This document shows, piece after piece, positions 25,985-33,519 of a stretch of DNA of 64,000 nt (positions within the stretch are counted from its first letter, which is position 1; each line of letters starts with the position of its first letter). The DNA is from Streptomyces coeruleorubidus (lineage in GTDB: Bacteria; Actinomycetota; Actinomycetes; Streptomycetales; Streptomycetaceae). The stretch is taken from positions 4,941,001 through 5,005,000 of the forward strand of contig NZ_CP023694.1 of NCBI RefSeq assembly GCF_008705135.1. Reading direction: 5' to 3'. The notes below the pieces were generated by a model. It saw nothing but the letters and a program-made list of their open reading frames with translations, made no database searches and was not told where the DNA came from. The position numbers and the translations under genes were made by a program.

Positions 25985-26403
25985 GAGGCGCCCTCGTCGT
26001 CCGGCAGGTCGTAGACCCGCGCCCAGTCCACTTCGTAGACGGCGCTCTGGAGGCCGTCCCCGTCCAGCCAGCCGGTGTCGCCGTCCGCCTCGCCGGTCAT
26101 GCGCAGGATTCCGCCGACGACGCGGGTGTCGGCATCGCAGCGGCGGCCGTTGTCGCTGTGGCCCGGCCGGCACTCGCCGGGACCGCCGCCCGCCAGGCGC
26201 CACTTGGCGCGGTCCGGTACGGCGGGCCCGGTCTCGGAGCCGTAGCCGAACTCGTCCGACCACGCGGGGAGCGGCTCGCCCCAGCCGTACCGCTCCGCCG
26301 CGGTGGTCGCCGAGCGGGGTGCCGCCGTCGCCGTGAGCGTCATCGTGAGCGCCGCCGCGCCCAGCCCCACGGCGAGGTGCCGGGTGCGATGTCGTCCGTG
26401 CAT
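25981..26403 (-). CDS. Secreted protein with truncated GH16-like N-terminal segment
   Basis: A 140-residue protein with a signal peptide (MHGRHRTRHLAVGLGAAALTM, then ATA region). After it comes PAWSDEFGYGSETGPAVPD, a KW strand, GHSDNGRRC and a VVGGILRMTGEADGDTGWL segment, the order seen at the start of GH16-type concanavalin-like domains in actinomycetes. The catalytic ExDxxE segment expected some 50-100 residues later is missing and the protein ends after YEVDWARVYDLPDDEG. It is therefore a truncated form or a remnant; the ATGA junction with the next gene suggests it is nevertheless translated. Family assignment is from pattern only. Confidence 0.65.
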   Translation of the reverse strand: MHGRHRTRHLAVGLGAAALTMTLTATAAPRSATTAAERYGWGEPLPAWSDEFGYGSETGPAVPDRAKWRLAGGGPGECRPGHSDNGRRCDADTRVVGGILRMTGEADGDTGWLDGDGLQSAVYEVDWARVYDLPDDEGAS

Positions 26404-26541
26404 GGCTCTCCTCCAGCGTGTCGCGGGTGTGTGCGGACGTGGGCGCGGTCCGAGCCCTCCCCTCGCGGGGCTCGGACCGCGCGGCCGCCGGAAACGGCCC
26501 GTCCCGGCCACGTCCTCAGGCCATTCGACCGCCGTGCGCCG

Positions 26542-26574
26542 TTGTTCGGCTGGCCCCTCACCAGCACCGAACAA
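26542..26574. promoter_or_regulatory. Inverted repeat TTGTTCGG-N17-CCGAACAA between divergent genes
   Basis: The arms at 26541-26549 and 26567-26575 are perfectly complementary over 9 bp. The element lies between the divergent GH16-like and nSTAND genes. A near twin with the same outer hexamers lies at 31501-31532, upstream of the lipoprotein gene. Confidence 0.6.
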
Positions 26575-26696
26575 CCCCGGGGCGCCAATCGGACCGAGTG
26601 GCCCGGAGGAAGCGTGAGGATCAGGTGAACGCCCGTGTCACGGCCGCCGATACGGCCGAAAGTCAGGGAGGGCGTACGAGGCGAGGGGGGCGGCAC

Positions 26697-29600
26697 GTGC
26701 CGGGACAGACAGGGCCGGGTCGCGCCGAGGGCGAGCTGGATCCGGACGCCGGGCCGGTGCAGCGGTTCGCCGCCGGGCTGCGTGCGCTGCGCGAGGCCGC
26801 GGGCAGGCCCACCTACCGGGAGATGGCCCGGCGGGCGCGGTACGGGGTGACCACCCTGTCGCAGGCGGCGGCGGGCAGGCAGCTTCCCACCCGCGCGGTG
26901 ACGCTCGCCTACGTCAAGGCGTGCGGCGGCGACCTCGCCGAGTGGGAGCGGCGCTGGCGCGAGGCGTCTCAGGAACTGGCCGCCGAGACGGCCGCCGAGG
27001 ACACCGCCCGGCCGCCCTACCGCGGCCTGACCCGGTTCGAACCGGGCGACGCCGAACTGTTCTTCGGCCGCGACCAGCTCGTGGAGCGGCTCACCGAGCT
27101 GAACCGCAAGCACCGCTTCACCGCCGTCTTCGGCCCCTCCGGCAGCGGCAAGTCGTCGCTGCTGCGGGCGGGCCTGATCCCCCGGTTGCGGGCGGCCGGC
27201 CACGACGACGTGCCGCCCGCGGCCGTACGGATCCTCACCCCCGGCGCCGATCCGCTGCGCACGCACGCCGAGCGGCTGGAACCCGTACCGGACACCGACG
27301 CCGACACCTGGCTGATCGTCGACCAGTTCGAGGAGCTGTACACCCTCGGCGCGGACCCGGCCGACCGCGACACCTTCATCGACCGTCTCGTGGCCGCCAC
27401 CGGCGCCGACAGCAGGCTGCGCGTCGTCATCGCGGTACGGGCCGACTTCCTCGGCCGGTGTGCCGAACATCCCGGGCTCACGGCCGCGTTGCAGGACGCC
27501 ACGCTGCTCGCCGGGCCGATGAGCCGGGCGGAACTGCGGGAGGCCATCGTCCGCCCGGCCACCGCGGCCGGGCTGATCGTCGAACGCTCCCTGACCGACC
27601 GCCTCCTGGACGAGGTCGAGGACGCCCCCGGCGGTCTGCCCCTGATGTCGCACGCCCTGCTGGAGACCTGGCGCCACCGCAGCGGCCGGGCCCTGACCGA
27701 GACCGCGTACGAGGCGGCCGGCGGACTGCACGGCGCCGTCGTCCGGACGGCCGAGCAGGTCTACGGCGAACTGACGGGCAGTCAAGCCGAGTTGGCGCGC
27801 CAAATCCTGCTGCGCCTCGTCGCTCCTGGCGACGGGACCGCCGACACCCGCCGCCCCACCGACCACGCGGAGCTCGACTTCGGCGACCCCGCCGACACCC
27901 GGGTGGTCCTGGAACGCCTGGCCCGGGCCCGCCTCATCACCTTCGACGACGGCACCGCCGACCTCGCCCACGAGGCCCTCATCACCGCCTGGCCGCGCCT
28001 GCGCGCCTGGATCGACGCCGAACGCGATCGGCTGCGCGTCCACCGCGCCCTCTCCGAGGCGGCCCGCACCTGGCAGGACCTGGGACAGGAGACCGCCGCG
28101 CTCTACGCCGGCTCCCGGCTGTCCGCCGCCCGCGACGCCTTCCCGGCGGACGGCGCGGCCCCCGGCAGTGACGAACTGACGCCACTGGAGAGGCGGTTCC
28201 TCACGACCTCGCTGCGCCGCCGGCACCGTGCCGCGCTCCTGCGCCGCACGGTCGTGGCGGTACTCGCCGCGCTCGCCCTGCTCGCCACCGGCACCGCCGT
28301 CGTCGCCCTCCAGGCCCGCGCCACCGCGCAGGCGGAACGGGACGACGCCGTGTTCGGCGGGCTCACCGCCGAGGCCGACCGGGTCCGCGACACCCACGCC
28401 GGGCTGGCCGCCCGGCTGGACGTGGCCGCGTACCGCATGCGCTCCACCCCGGACCTGCGGACCCGGCTGGCCTCGGACGCGGGCCGGGTCCTGGCCACGC
28501 GGCTGCCCGGGCACGACGGGACCGGCAGTTCCGTGGCGTACGCGCCCGACGGCCGCACCCTGGCCGGCGGCGGCCACGACGGCACGGTCCGGCTGTGGGA
28601 CACCGGCGGCGAGGCGCTGGGCGCGCCGCTGCGGTTCGGGACGGACCGGGTCGGCGCGGTCGCCTTCGCACCGGGGGACCGCGACCTGCTGGCGGCCACC
28701 GGCGAGGGCGGTGTCATCCGCCTGTGGGGCGTGCGGGACCGGGAGCGCCCCCGCCCCCTCGGCCGCCCGCTGGTGAGTCACGGCGAGGAGAACATCGTCT
28801 CCGTCGCCTTCGCCCCCGGCGGCCGCACCCTGGCCACCGCCGGCGACGACGGCACCGTACGCCTGTGGGACCTGACCGACCCGGCCCGCCCCGCGCCGCT
28901 CGGCAACCCCGCCGCGGCCGACGACTCGGAGGACCGCAGCGTCCGCGCGGTCGCGTTCGCCCCGGACGGGAACACCCTGGCGACGGCGGGTTACGACGGC
29001 ACCGTCCGGATGTGGCGGTACGGCGGGAACGACGGCATCACACCGCTGGGCAAGCCCCTGCGCGCCCACCCCGACCCGGTCTGGACCCTGGCCTTCTCGC
29101 CCGACGGGCGCACGCTGGCCACCGCGGGCTTCGACGAGACGGTGCGGCTGTGGGACGCGTCCCGCCCGGACCGGCTCACCTCGCTGGGCGAACCGCTCAC
29201 CGGGCACACCGCGCCCGTCATGTCGGTCGCGTTCAGCCCCGACGGGGAGACCCTGGCGAGCGCGGGAGAGGACGACGCGCCCCTGCTGTGGAACGTGGCC
29301 AACCCCGCCTATCCCCAGCGGCTCGGGGAGCCGCTGACCGGGCATACGGAGCCCGTGTGGGAGGTCGCCTTCAGCCCCGACGGCCGTACCCTCGCCAGCA
29401 CCGGCGCCGACGGCGGCGTGCTGCTCTGGCACCGGCCGCCGACCGTCCTCACCGACTTCACCAACCCGGTGACCGCCGTCGCCTACAGCCCCGACGGCCG
29501 CCTGCTCGCCGCCGCCAGCACCGACGACGGGCTGGTCCGCCTGTGGGACGTGCGCCGCCCGGACCGTCCGCGCCGGCTGCCGCGGCCGCTCACCCACGAA

Positions 29601-30506
29601 GAGCGGGTGCTGGCCGTCGCGTTCGCACCCGACGGCCGTACGGCGGTGAGCGGCTCCGCGGACGGCACCGTACGCCTGTGGGACGTCTCCGCGCCCGAAC
29701 GCCCCGCCCCGCTCGGAGCGCCCCTGCGCGCACACGACGGGGAAGCCGGCGCCGTCGCGTTCGCGCCGGACGGCCGCACCCTGGCCACCGGCGGCACCGA
29801 CGACACGGTACGGCTGTGGGACGTACGCCGCCCGGACCGCGCACGGCCGCTCGGCGCACCGCTGCGCGGCCACACGGACGCCGTCACCTCCGTGGCCTTC
29901 GCCCCCGGCGGCCGCCTCGTGGCCACCGGTGCCGAGGACGCCACGGCCCGCCTGTGGCACGTGGACGGCGACCGGACGCGGGCCCGGCCTGCGGGCGCCG
30001 CCCTCGCCGGGCACGACGAGTCGGTCGAGGCGGTGGCCTTCGCCCCGGACGGGAGGACACTGGCGACGGGCAGCGACGACCGTACGGTGCGGCTGTGGGA
30101 TGTGCGGGACGTGGAACGGGGTGACCGCGCCCGCCCGTTGGGGGAGGAGCTGACCGGGCACCGCGCGGCGGTCAGGGCCCTGTCCTTCGCACCGGACGGC
30201 AAGACACTGGCGACCGGCGGCGGCGACCACACGGTCCGCCTGTGGGAGGTGTCCGACCCGGCCCGGGCCGAGCCGTCCGGCCAGGAGCTCACCGGCCATC
30301 TCGACACCGTCACCACCGTCGCGTTCAGCCCGCGCGGCGACGCCCTCGCCTCCGCCGGCTACGACCTGACGGCCCGGGTGTGGACGCTGGACGAGGACCG
30401 CGCGGCCACGTACGTCTGCGGGCACACCGGCGGGATCCTGACCCGGGCCGACTGGGAGGCGCAGCTGCCGCAACTCCCCTACCGGGAGGCCTGCGCAGGG
30501 CGGTAG
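26697..30506 (+). CDS. HTH - nSTAND NTPase - membrane helix - 14x WD40 protein
   Basis: A 1269-residue multidomain protein. Residues ~15-75 form a helix-turn-helix-like domain (ALREAAGRPTYREMARRARY, GVTTLSQAAAGRQLP). The nSTAND NTPase module has RGLTRFEPGDAELFFGRD, Walker A GPSGSGKSS (146-154) and Walker B region WLIVDQFEELYTL (~205-217), and extends to ~500. A single membrane helix (VVAVLAALALLATGTAVVAL, ~518-538) follows, then 14 WD40 repeats from ~607 to ~1235, enough for two seven-bladed propellers. STAND proteins are ATP-driven signalling switches. GTG 26697 has a G-rich ribosome site; GTG 26625 is an alternative. Target and ligand are unknown. Confidence 0.9.
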   Translation: MPGQTGPGRAEGELDPDAGPVQRFAAGLRALREAAGRPTYREMARRARYGVTTLSQAAAGRQLPTRAVTLAYVKACGGDLAEWERRWREASQELAAETAAEDTARPPYRGLTRFEPGDAELFFGRDQLVERLTELNRKHRFTAVFGPSGSGKSSLLRAGLIPRLRAAGHDDVPPAAVRILTPGADPLRTHAERLEPVPDTDADTWLIVDQFEELYTLGADPADRDTFIDRLVAATGADSRLRVVIAVRADFLGRCAEHPGLTAALQDATLLAGPMSRAELREAIVRPATAAGLIVERSLTDRLLDEVEDAPGGLPLMSHALLETWRHRSGRALTETAYEAAGGLHGAVVRTAEQVYGELTGSQAELARQILLRLVAPGDGTADTRRPTDHAELDFGDPADTRVVLERLARARLITFDDGTADLAHEALITAWPRLRAWIDAERDRLRVHRALSEAARTWQDLGQETAALYAGSRLSAARDAFPADGAAPGSDELTPLERRFLTTSLRRRHRAALLRRTVVAVLAALALLATGTAVVALQARATAQAERDDAVFGGLTAEADRVRDTHAGLAARLDVAAYRMRSTPDLRTRLASDAGRVLATRLPGHDGTGSSVAYAPDGRTLAGGGHDGTVRLWDTGGEALGAPLRFGTDRVGAVAFAPGDRDLLAATGEGGVIRLWGVRDRERPRPLGRPLVSHGEENIVSVAFAPGGRTLATAGDDGTVRLWDLTDPARPAPLGNPAAADDSEDRSVRAVAFAPDGNTLATAGYDGTVRMWRYGGNDGITPLGKPLRAHPDPVWTLAFSPDGRTLATAGFDETVRLWDASRPDRLTSLGEPLTGHTAPVMSVAFSPDGETLASAGEDDAPLLWNVANPAYPQRLGEPLTGHTEPVWEVAFSPDGRTLASTGADGGVLLWHRPPTVLTDFTNPVTAVAYSPDGRLLAAASTDDGLVRLWDVRRPDRPRRLPRPLTHEERVLAVAFAPDGRTAVSGSADGTVRLWDVSAPERPAPLGAPLRAHDGEAGAVAFAPDGRTLATGGTDDTVRLWDVRRPDRARPLGAPLRGHTDAVTSVAFAPGGRLVATGAEDATARLWHVDGDRTRARPAGAALAGHDESVEAVAFAPDGRTLATGSDDRTVRLWDVRDVERGDRARPLGEELTGHRAAVRALSFAPDGKTLATGGGDHTVRLWEVSDPARAEPSGQELTGHLDTVTTVAFSPRGDALASAGYDLTARVWTLDEDRAATYVCGHTGGILTRADWEAQLPQLPYREACAGR

Positions 30507-30518
30507 CGGTAGAGGTGC

Positions 30519-31439
30519 TCACGGACGGGAGAACTTCAGCACGGCACCGTCCTTGTTGTGGGCGACGACGTTCGCTTTCAGGCCGTTGCCGAACCCGGCC
30601 TCACCGCCCGCGCCGCCGAACTGCATCAGGCCGCCCCCCGACTGGAAGGTGATGGAGTCGTCCGCCACGATGACGTGCACCTTCGTGCCCTTCGCCGTGA
30701 TGTCCGCGGTGGAGGTCACCAGGACCTCGCACGCCCCGTCCGAGCAGGCCGCGTAGTTCCTGCCGTCCGCGGCCTTGGGCAGCGGGCCGGTGGCGTCGGG
30801 CGCGGGCGAGCCGCCGTCCCCGGACGCCCCGCCGGGTTTCCAGCCCGGCGCGCACTGCTCGGCCCGCTCGTACGCCGCCGCGAGCCGCGGGATCTTCTCG
30901 GCCAGCGTGGGCAGGTCCGGCTGCGGCGGGGTGAGGGACTGGACCCGCTTGTCGGCGTCCGCGACAGTGCTCTCGGCGTACTCGAGGCCCACCGCCGGTG
31001 ACTGTGCTTCGAGCTCGTTGGCGACACTCCTGACCTTCTTCCGCAGGGCGTCGCGCAGCCGGTCGGCCGCGGGCACGCCCGACGCACCGATGGCCTCCAG
31101 GTCGCCGGCCACGGTCTCCACGTCCGCCGGTGTCGTCGAGAGGTAGCTGAGGGCGCGGGCGTGGGCGAGCATCCCGGTCTCGTCGTCCGAGTCCCGGATC
31201 TCCTTCAGATCCGCGGCGCTCTCCTTCCGCAGGTTCCGGAGCGCGACCGTCGACTCGCACATGTCGCCGGCCCACTCCACGAGTTCGGACGACGGCGACG
31301 GCGACGATGACGGCGATCGGGTCGGTTTCGGCTCGGCCGACGACCTGGCGGCCTTCTCGTCCGTCCCGCCCTCTGCGCAACCCCCGACGGCCAGCACCAG
31401 CCCGGCGACCGCGACCGCGACGCCCCTGCTCCTGCCCAT
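30519..31439 (-). CDS. Putative lipoprotein of unknown function
   Basis: A 306-residue protein with a lipoprotein signal (GLVLAVGGC, acceptor Cys at about residue 21), then a Ser/Pro-rich spacer (KPTRSPSSSPSPSS), an alpha-helical region (~55-190) and a C-terminal domain rich in short strands (VLVTSTADITAKGTKVHVIV, FGNGLKANVVAHNKDG). It would be anchored on the outer face of the membrane. I do not recognise a family. It is convergent with the nSTAND-WD40 gene (12 bp apart), and its upstream region has a palindrome resembling the one upstream of that gene, so a common regulator is plausible. Confidence 0.8.
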   Translation of the reverse strand: MGRSRGVAVAVAGLVLAVGGCAEGGTDEKAARSSAEPKPTRSPSSSPSPSSELVEWAGDMCESTVALRNLRKESAADLKEIRDSDDETGMLAHARALSYLSTTPADVETVAGDLEAIGASGVPAADRLRDALRKKVRSVANELEAQSPAVGLEYAESTVADADKRVQSLTPPQPDLPTLAEKIPRLAAAYERAEQCAPGWKPGGASGDGGSPAPDATGPLPKAADGRNYAACSDGACEVLVTSTADITAKGTKVHVIVADDSITFQSGGGLMQFGGAGGEAGFGNGLKANVVAHNKDGAVLKFSRP

Positions 31440-31500
31440 CCGATGACCCCTCTCCGTGCTGCGGCCCTTTCCGGCGAGCCCAGTTCAGCCGCGGCACGGA

Positions 31501-31532
31501 TTGTTCAGCCACCCGGTCCGCTGACCGAACAA
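31501..31532. promoter_or_regulatory. Inverted repeat TTGTTC-N20-GAACAA upstream of the lipoprotein gene
   Basis: The arms at 31501-31506 and 31527-31532 are complementary, with partial further pairing (CAGC against GCTG inside). This matches the hexamers and spacing of the element at 26542-26574 within 1 bp. It lies 62 bp upstream of the lipoprotein start. Confidence 0.55.
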
Positions 31533-31571
31533 CGCGTCCGGGCGGTCGTCGGTGGCGGTTCCCGCCTCAGC

Positions 31572-31952
31572 TCACGGCGTCTTCGGGGTCCACGCCGCCA
31601 CCAGCTCCAGGAGGCCGGGGAAGCGGGCGTCGAGGTCGGCCACGCGGACGTGGCTGCGGCGCTCCAGGCCGTACTGGCGCTGGCGGGTGACACCGGCCTC
31701 GCGCAGCGCCTTGAAGTGGTGGGTGAGGGAGGACTTGGGGCGGTCGAGGCCGAACCAGCCGCAGGAGTGGTCGAACGCCTCCGACTCCAACAGGAGCTTG
31801 CGCACGATCGTCAGGCGCAGCGGGTCGCTCAGGGCGCCCAGCACCGTCTCCAGGCGCAGCTCCCCGACCGCCGGCTCGGGCAGCGGTTCCGGCAGGTCCT
31901 CCGGCTCCGGCAGCACCTTGACGACCGGCACGTCGTGAGCCGTGGCGGACAT
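31572..31952 (-). CDS. ArsR family winged-helix regulator
   Basis: A 126-residue regulator. After an acidic, Pro-rich stretch of ~25 residues (LPEPEDLPEPLPEP) comes the winged helix: LETVLGALSDPLRLTIVRKLL, recognition helix region KSSLTHHFKALREAGV, wing RQRQYGLERRSHVR. Family members repress transcription and respond to metals or other signals; no clear Cys metal site is present apart from one Cys, so the signal is probably not a classic thiophilic metal. ATG 31952 has GGGAG upstream. It is divergent from the MFS gene, a common repressor-efflux pairing. Confidence 0.9.
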   Translation of the reverse strand: MSATAHDVPVVKVLPEPEDLPEPLPEPAVGELRLETVLGALSDPLRLTIVRKLLLESEAFDHSCGWFGLDRPKSSLTHHFKALREAGVTRQRQYGLERRSHVRVADLDARFPGLLELVAAWTPKTP

Positions 31953-32070
31953 GGGCAGCTCCCTGTCTTCGTCATCCGAATCGCTTGTACGAGTTTCATC
32001 GTACTGCGTGCTAGGTTCGAAAGAACCAAGTTCGAAAAAACTCGTACTGAGCTCCCCGGAGGGATCAGCC

Positions 32071-33275
32071 ATGCCGGAACGTCAGGCCGCACCCCGTACC
32101 CCCACCTGGTGGGTGTGGCTGGCGGCGTGGCCGGTCACCGCCGTCTTCGTGCTGTCCAACGCGGCGACCCCGCTGTACGTGCTGTGGCAGCGCGACATCG
32201 GCTTCTCCCAGGGCACCCTGACCGTCGTCTTCGCGTTCTACATCGTCGGCCTGCTCGGGTCGCTGCTCGTCTCGGGCGTGGTCTCCGACCGCCTGGGACG
32301 CAAGCCCGTGCTGCTGCCCGCGCTCGCCCTCGCACTCGCCGCCTGCGCGATCTTCGCGACGGCCACGACCGTCACCGCGCTGCTCGTCGCCCGGCTGTTC
32401 ACCGGGATCGCCGTCGGTGCCGTCGTCTCCGCGGGCATGGCCGCCGTGACGGACGTGGCCGGACCGGAGCGCAGGCGGCTGGCGGCCCTGCTCGCCTCCT
32501 GCGCGATGGTCTTCGGGGCCGGCCTCGGTCCGCTGCTCGCCGGCGTGCTGTCCGAGACGCTGCCGGCGCCCACGGTGACCGTCTTCGCCGTCGAGGCGGT
32601 GCTGCTGGTCACGGCCGTCCTCGCCGTGCTGCGCATGCCCGTACGCCGTCCCGCCGCGCCCGTGAGGGCGCCTGGGTGCGCGTGCCCGGCGTGCCGCGCG
32701 GCAACGGCGTCCATCTCGCTCTGGGAATCGCGGTATTCGCCCCCGGCATCACCGCCACGTCCTTCGTGCTGTCGCTCGGCCCCACCCTGCTGACCGAATT
32801 GCTCGGCACCACCAGCCGGATCGTCTCCGGAACCATGGCGTTCGTCATGTTCCTCGCCGCCACCGGCGTCCAGTTCGCCGTGCGGAAGCTGCCCCGGCGC
32901 ACCGTCCTGACCGCCGGCGCGATCAGCACCGCCCTCGGCATGGCCGCACTGATCGCCGCCGTGCCCGCCTCGTCCGTCGTCCTGCTCGTCACCTCCGCCC
33001 TGCTCGCCGGGGCCGGCCAGGGCATGGGCCAGCTCGGCGGCCTCTCCCTGCTCAACTCCACCGTCCCGCCGCAGCGGCTCGCCGAGGCCAACGCCGCGCT
33101 CAACGTGGGCGGTTACCTCCCGGCGGGACTCCTGCCGGTGTCCACGGGCTACCTCATGGACGCGGTGGGACTGCCCACCGGGGCGACCGTCTTCGGCACC
33201 GCCCTGACGGTCCTGGCCGTCGTCGGCGCGCTCTTCGTCCTCGCGAGCCGGCGCCGGGTTCCCGAACCCGCGTGA
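32071..33275 (+). pseudogene. MFS transporter with a frameshift between residues ~190 and ~205
   Basis: A major facilitator gene in two reading frames. From ATG 32071 the first half codes for six helices with SGVVSDRLGRKPVLLP, the MFS motif A. Around 32640-32690 the protein continues in the frame one base earlier (from about GAWVRVPGVPRGNGVHLAL) for the remaining six helices to the stop at 33275. The undisturbed first frame instead runs into a meaningless Cys/Ser/Pro-rich tail ending at 32793. This fits a one-base deletion (or two-base insertion), either a real inactivation or a sequencing error in a GC-rich run. Divergent from the ArsR gene. Confidence 0.85.
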
Positions 33276-33352
33276 CCGTCCGGCGGTGCGCCGTGCCTGC
33301 GCGACGGCGCCGAGGCACCAGGATTTCCGCATTCCGCAAGTGAATTGGTGAT

Positions 33353-33375
33353 GGGGGCCTTTTCGCGCCCCTTTA
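33353..33375 (+). terminator. Putative intrinsic terminator after the MFS gene
   Basis: A GGGGC...GCCCC stem (33354-33358 with 33367-33371) is followed by three T residues, about 80 bp after the MFS stop. A short stem, so only moderately convincing. Confidence 0.45.
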
Positions 33376-33439
33376 CCTTCCGCCCCTGACGAATCTCCCG
33401 TATTTCGCAAAGGAATTCGAGCAAGTCGAAATCCCGCCA

Positions 33440-33461
33440 GGAAACGCGATCGCTGTTTTCC
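33440..33461. promoter_or_regulatory. AT-richer promoter region with imperfect GGAAAC/GTTTTCC inverted repeat
   Basis: GGAAAC (33440-33445) and GTTTTCC (33455-33461) form an imperfect inverted repeat 58 bp ahead of the oxidase start, in a stretch (33300-33519) that is clearly less GC-rich than its neighbours. It is a candidate operator for the oxidase operon; no promoter hexamers were assigned. Confidence 0.35.
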
Positions 33462-33519
33462 GGACTTTATGCGCGAGAAAAACCGCGAAATCGTTTCGGC
33501 ATATCTACGATCGCAAGCT

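Noticed and set aside
26340..30473. Long minus-strand frame opposite the nSTAND-WD40 gene
   Set aside because: A shadow of the highly GC-biased plus-strand gene, consisting of Arg/Gly/Ala-rich sequence without domains.
33469..33519. Upstream ATG for the amino-acid oxidase
   Set aside because: It adds an AT-rich, Lys/Glu-rich lead-in with no ribosome site; ATG 33520 gives the more plausible family start, although neither has a clear site.
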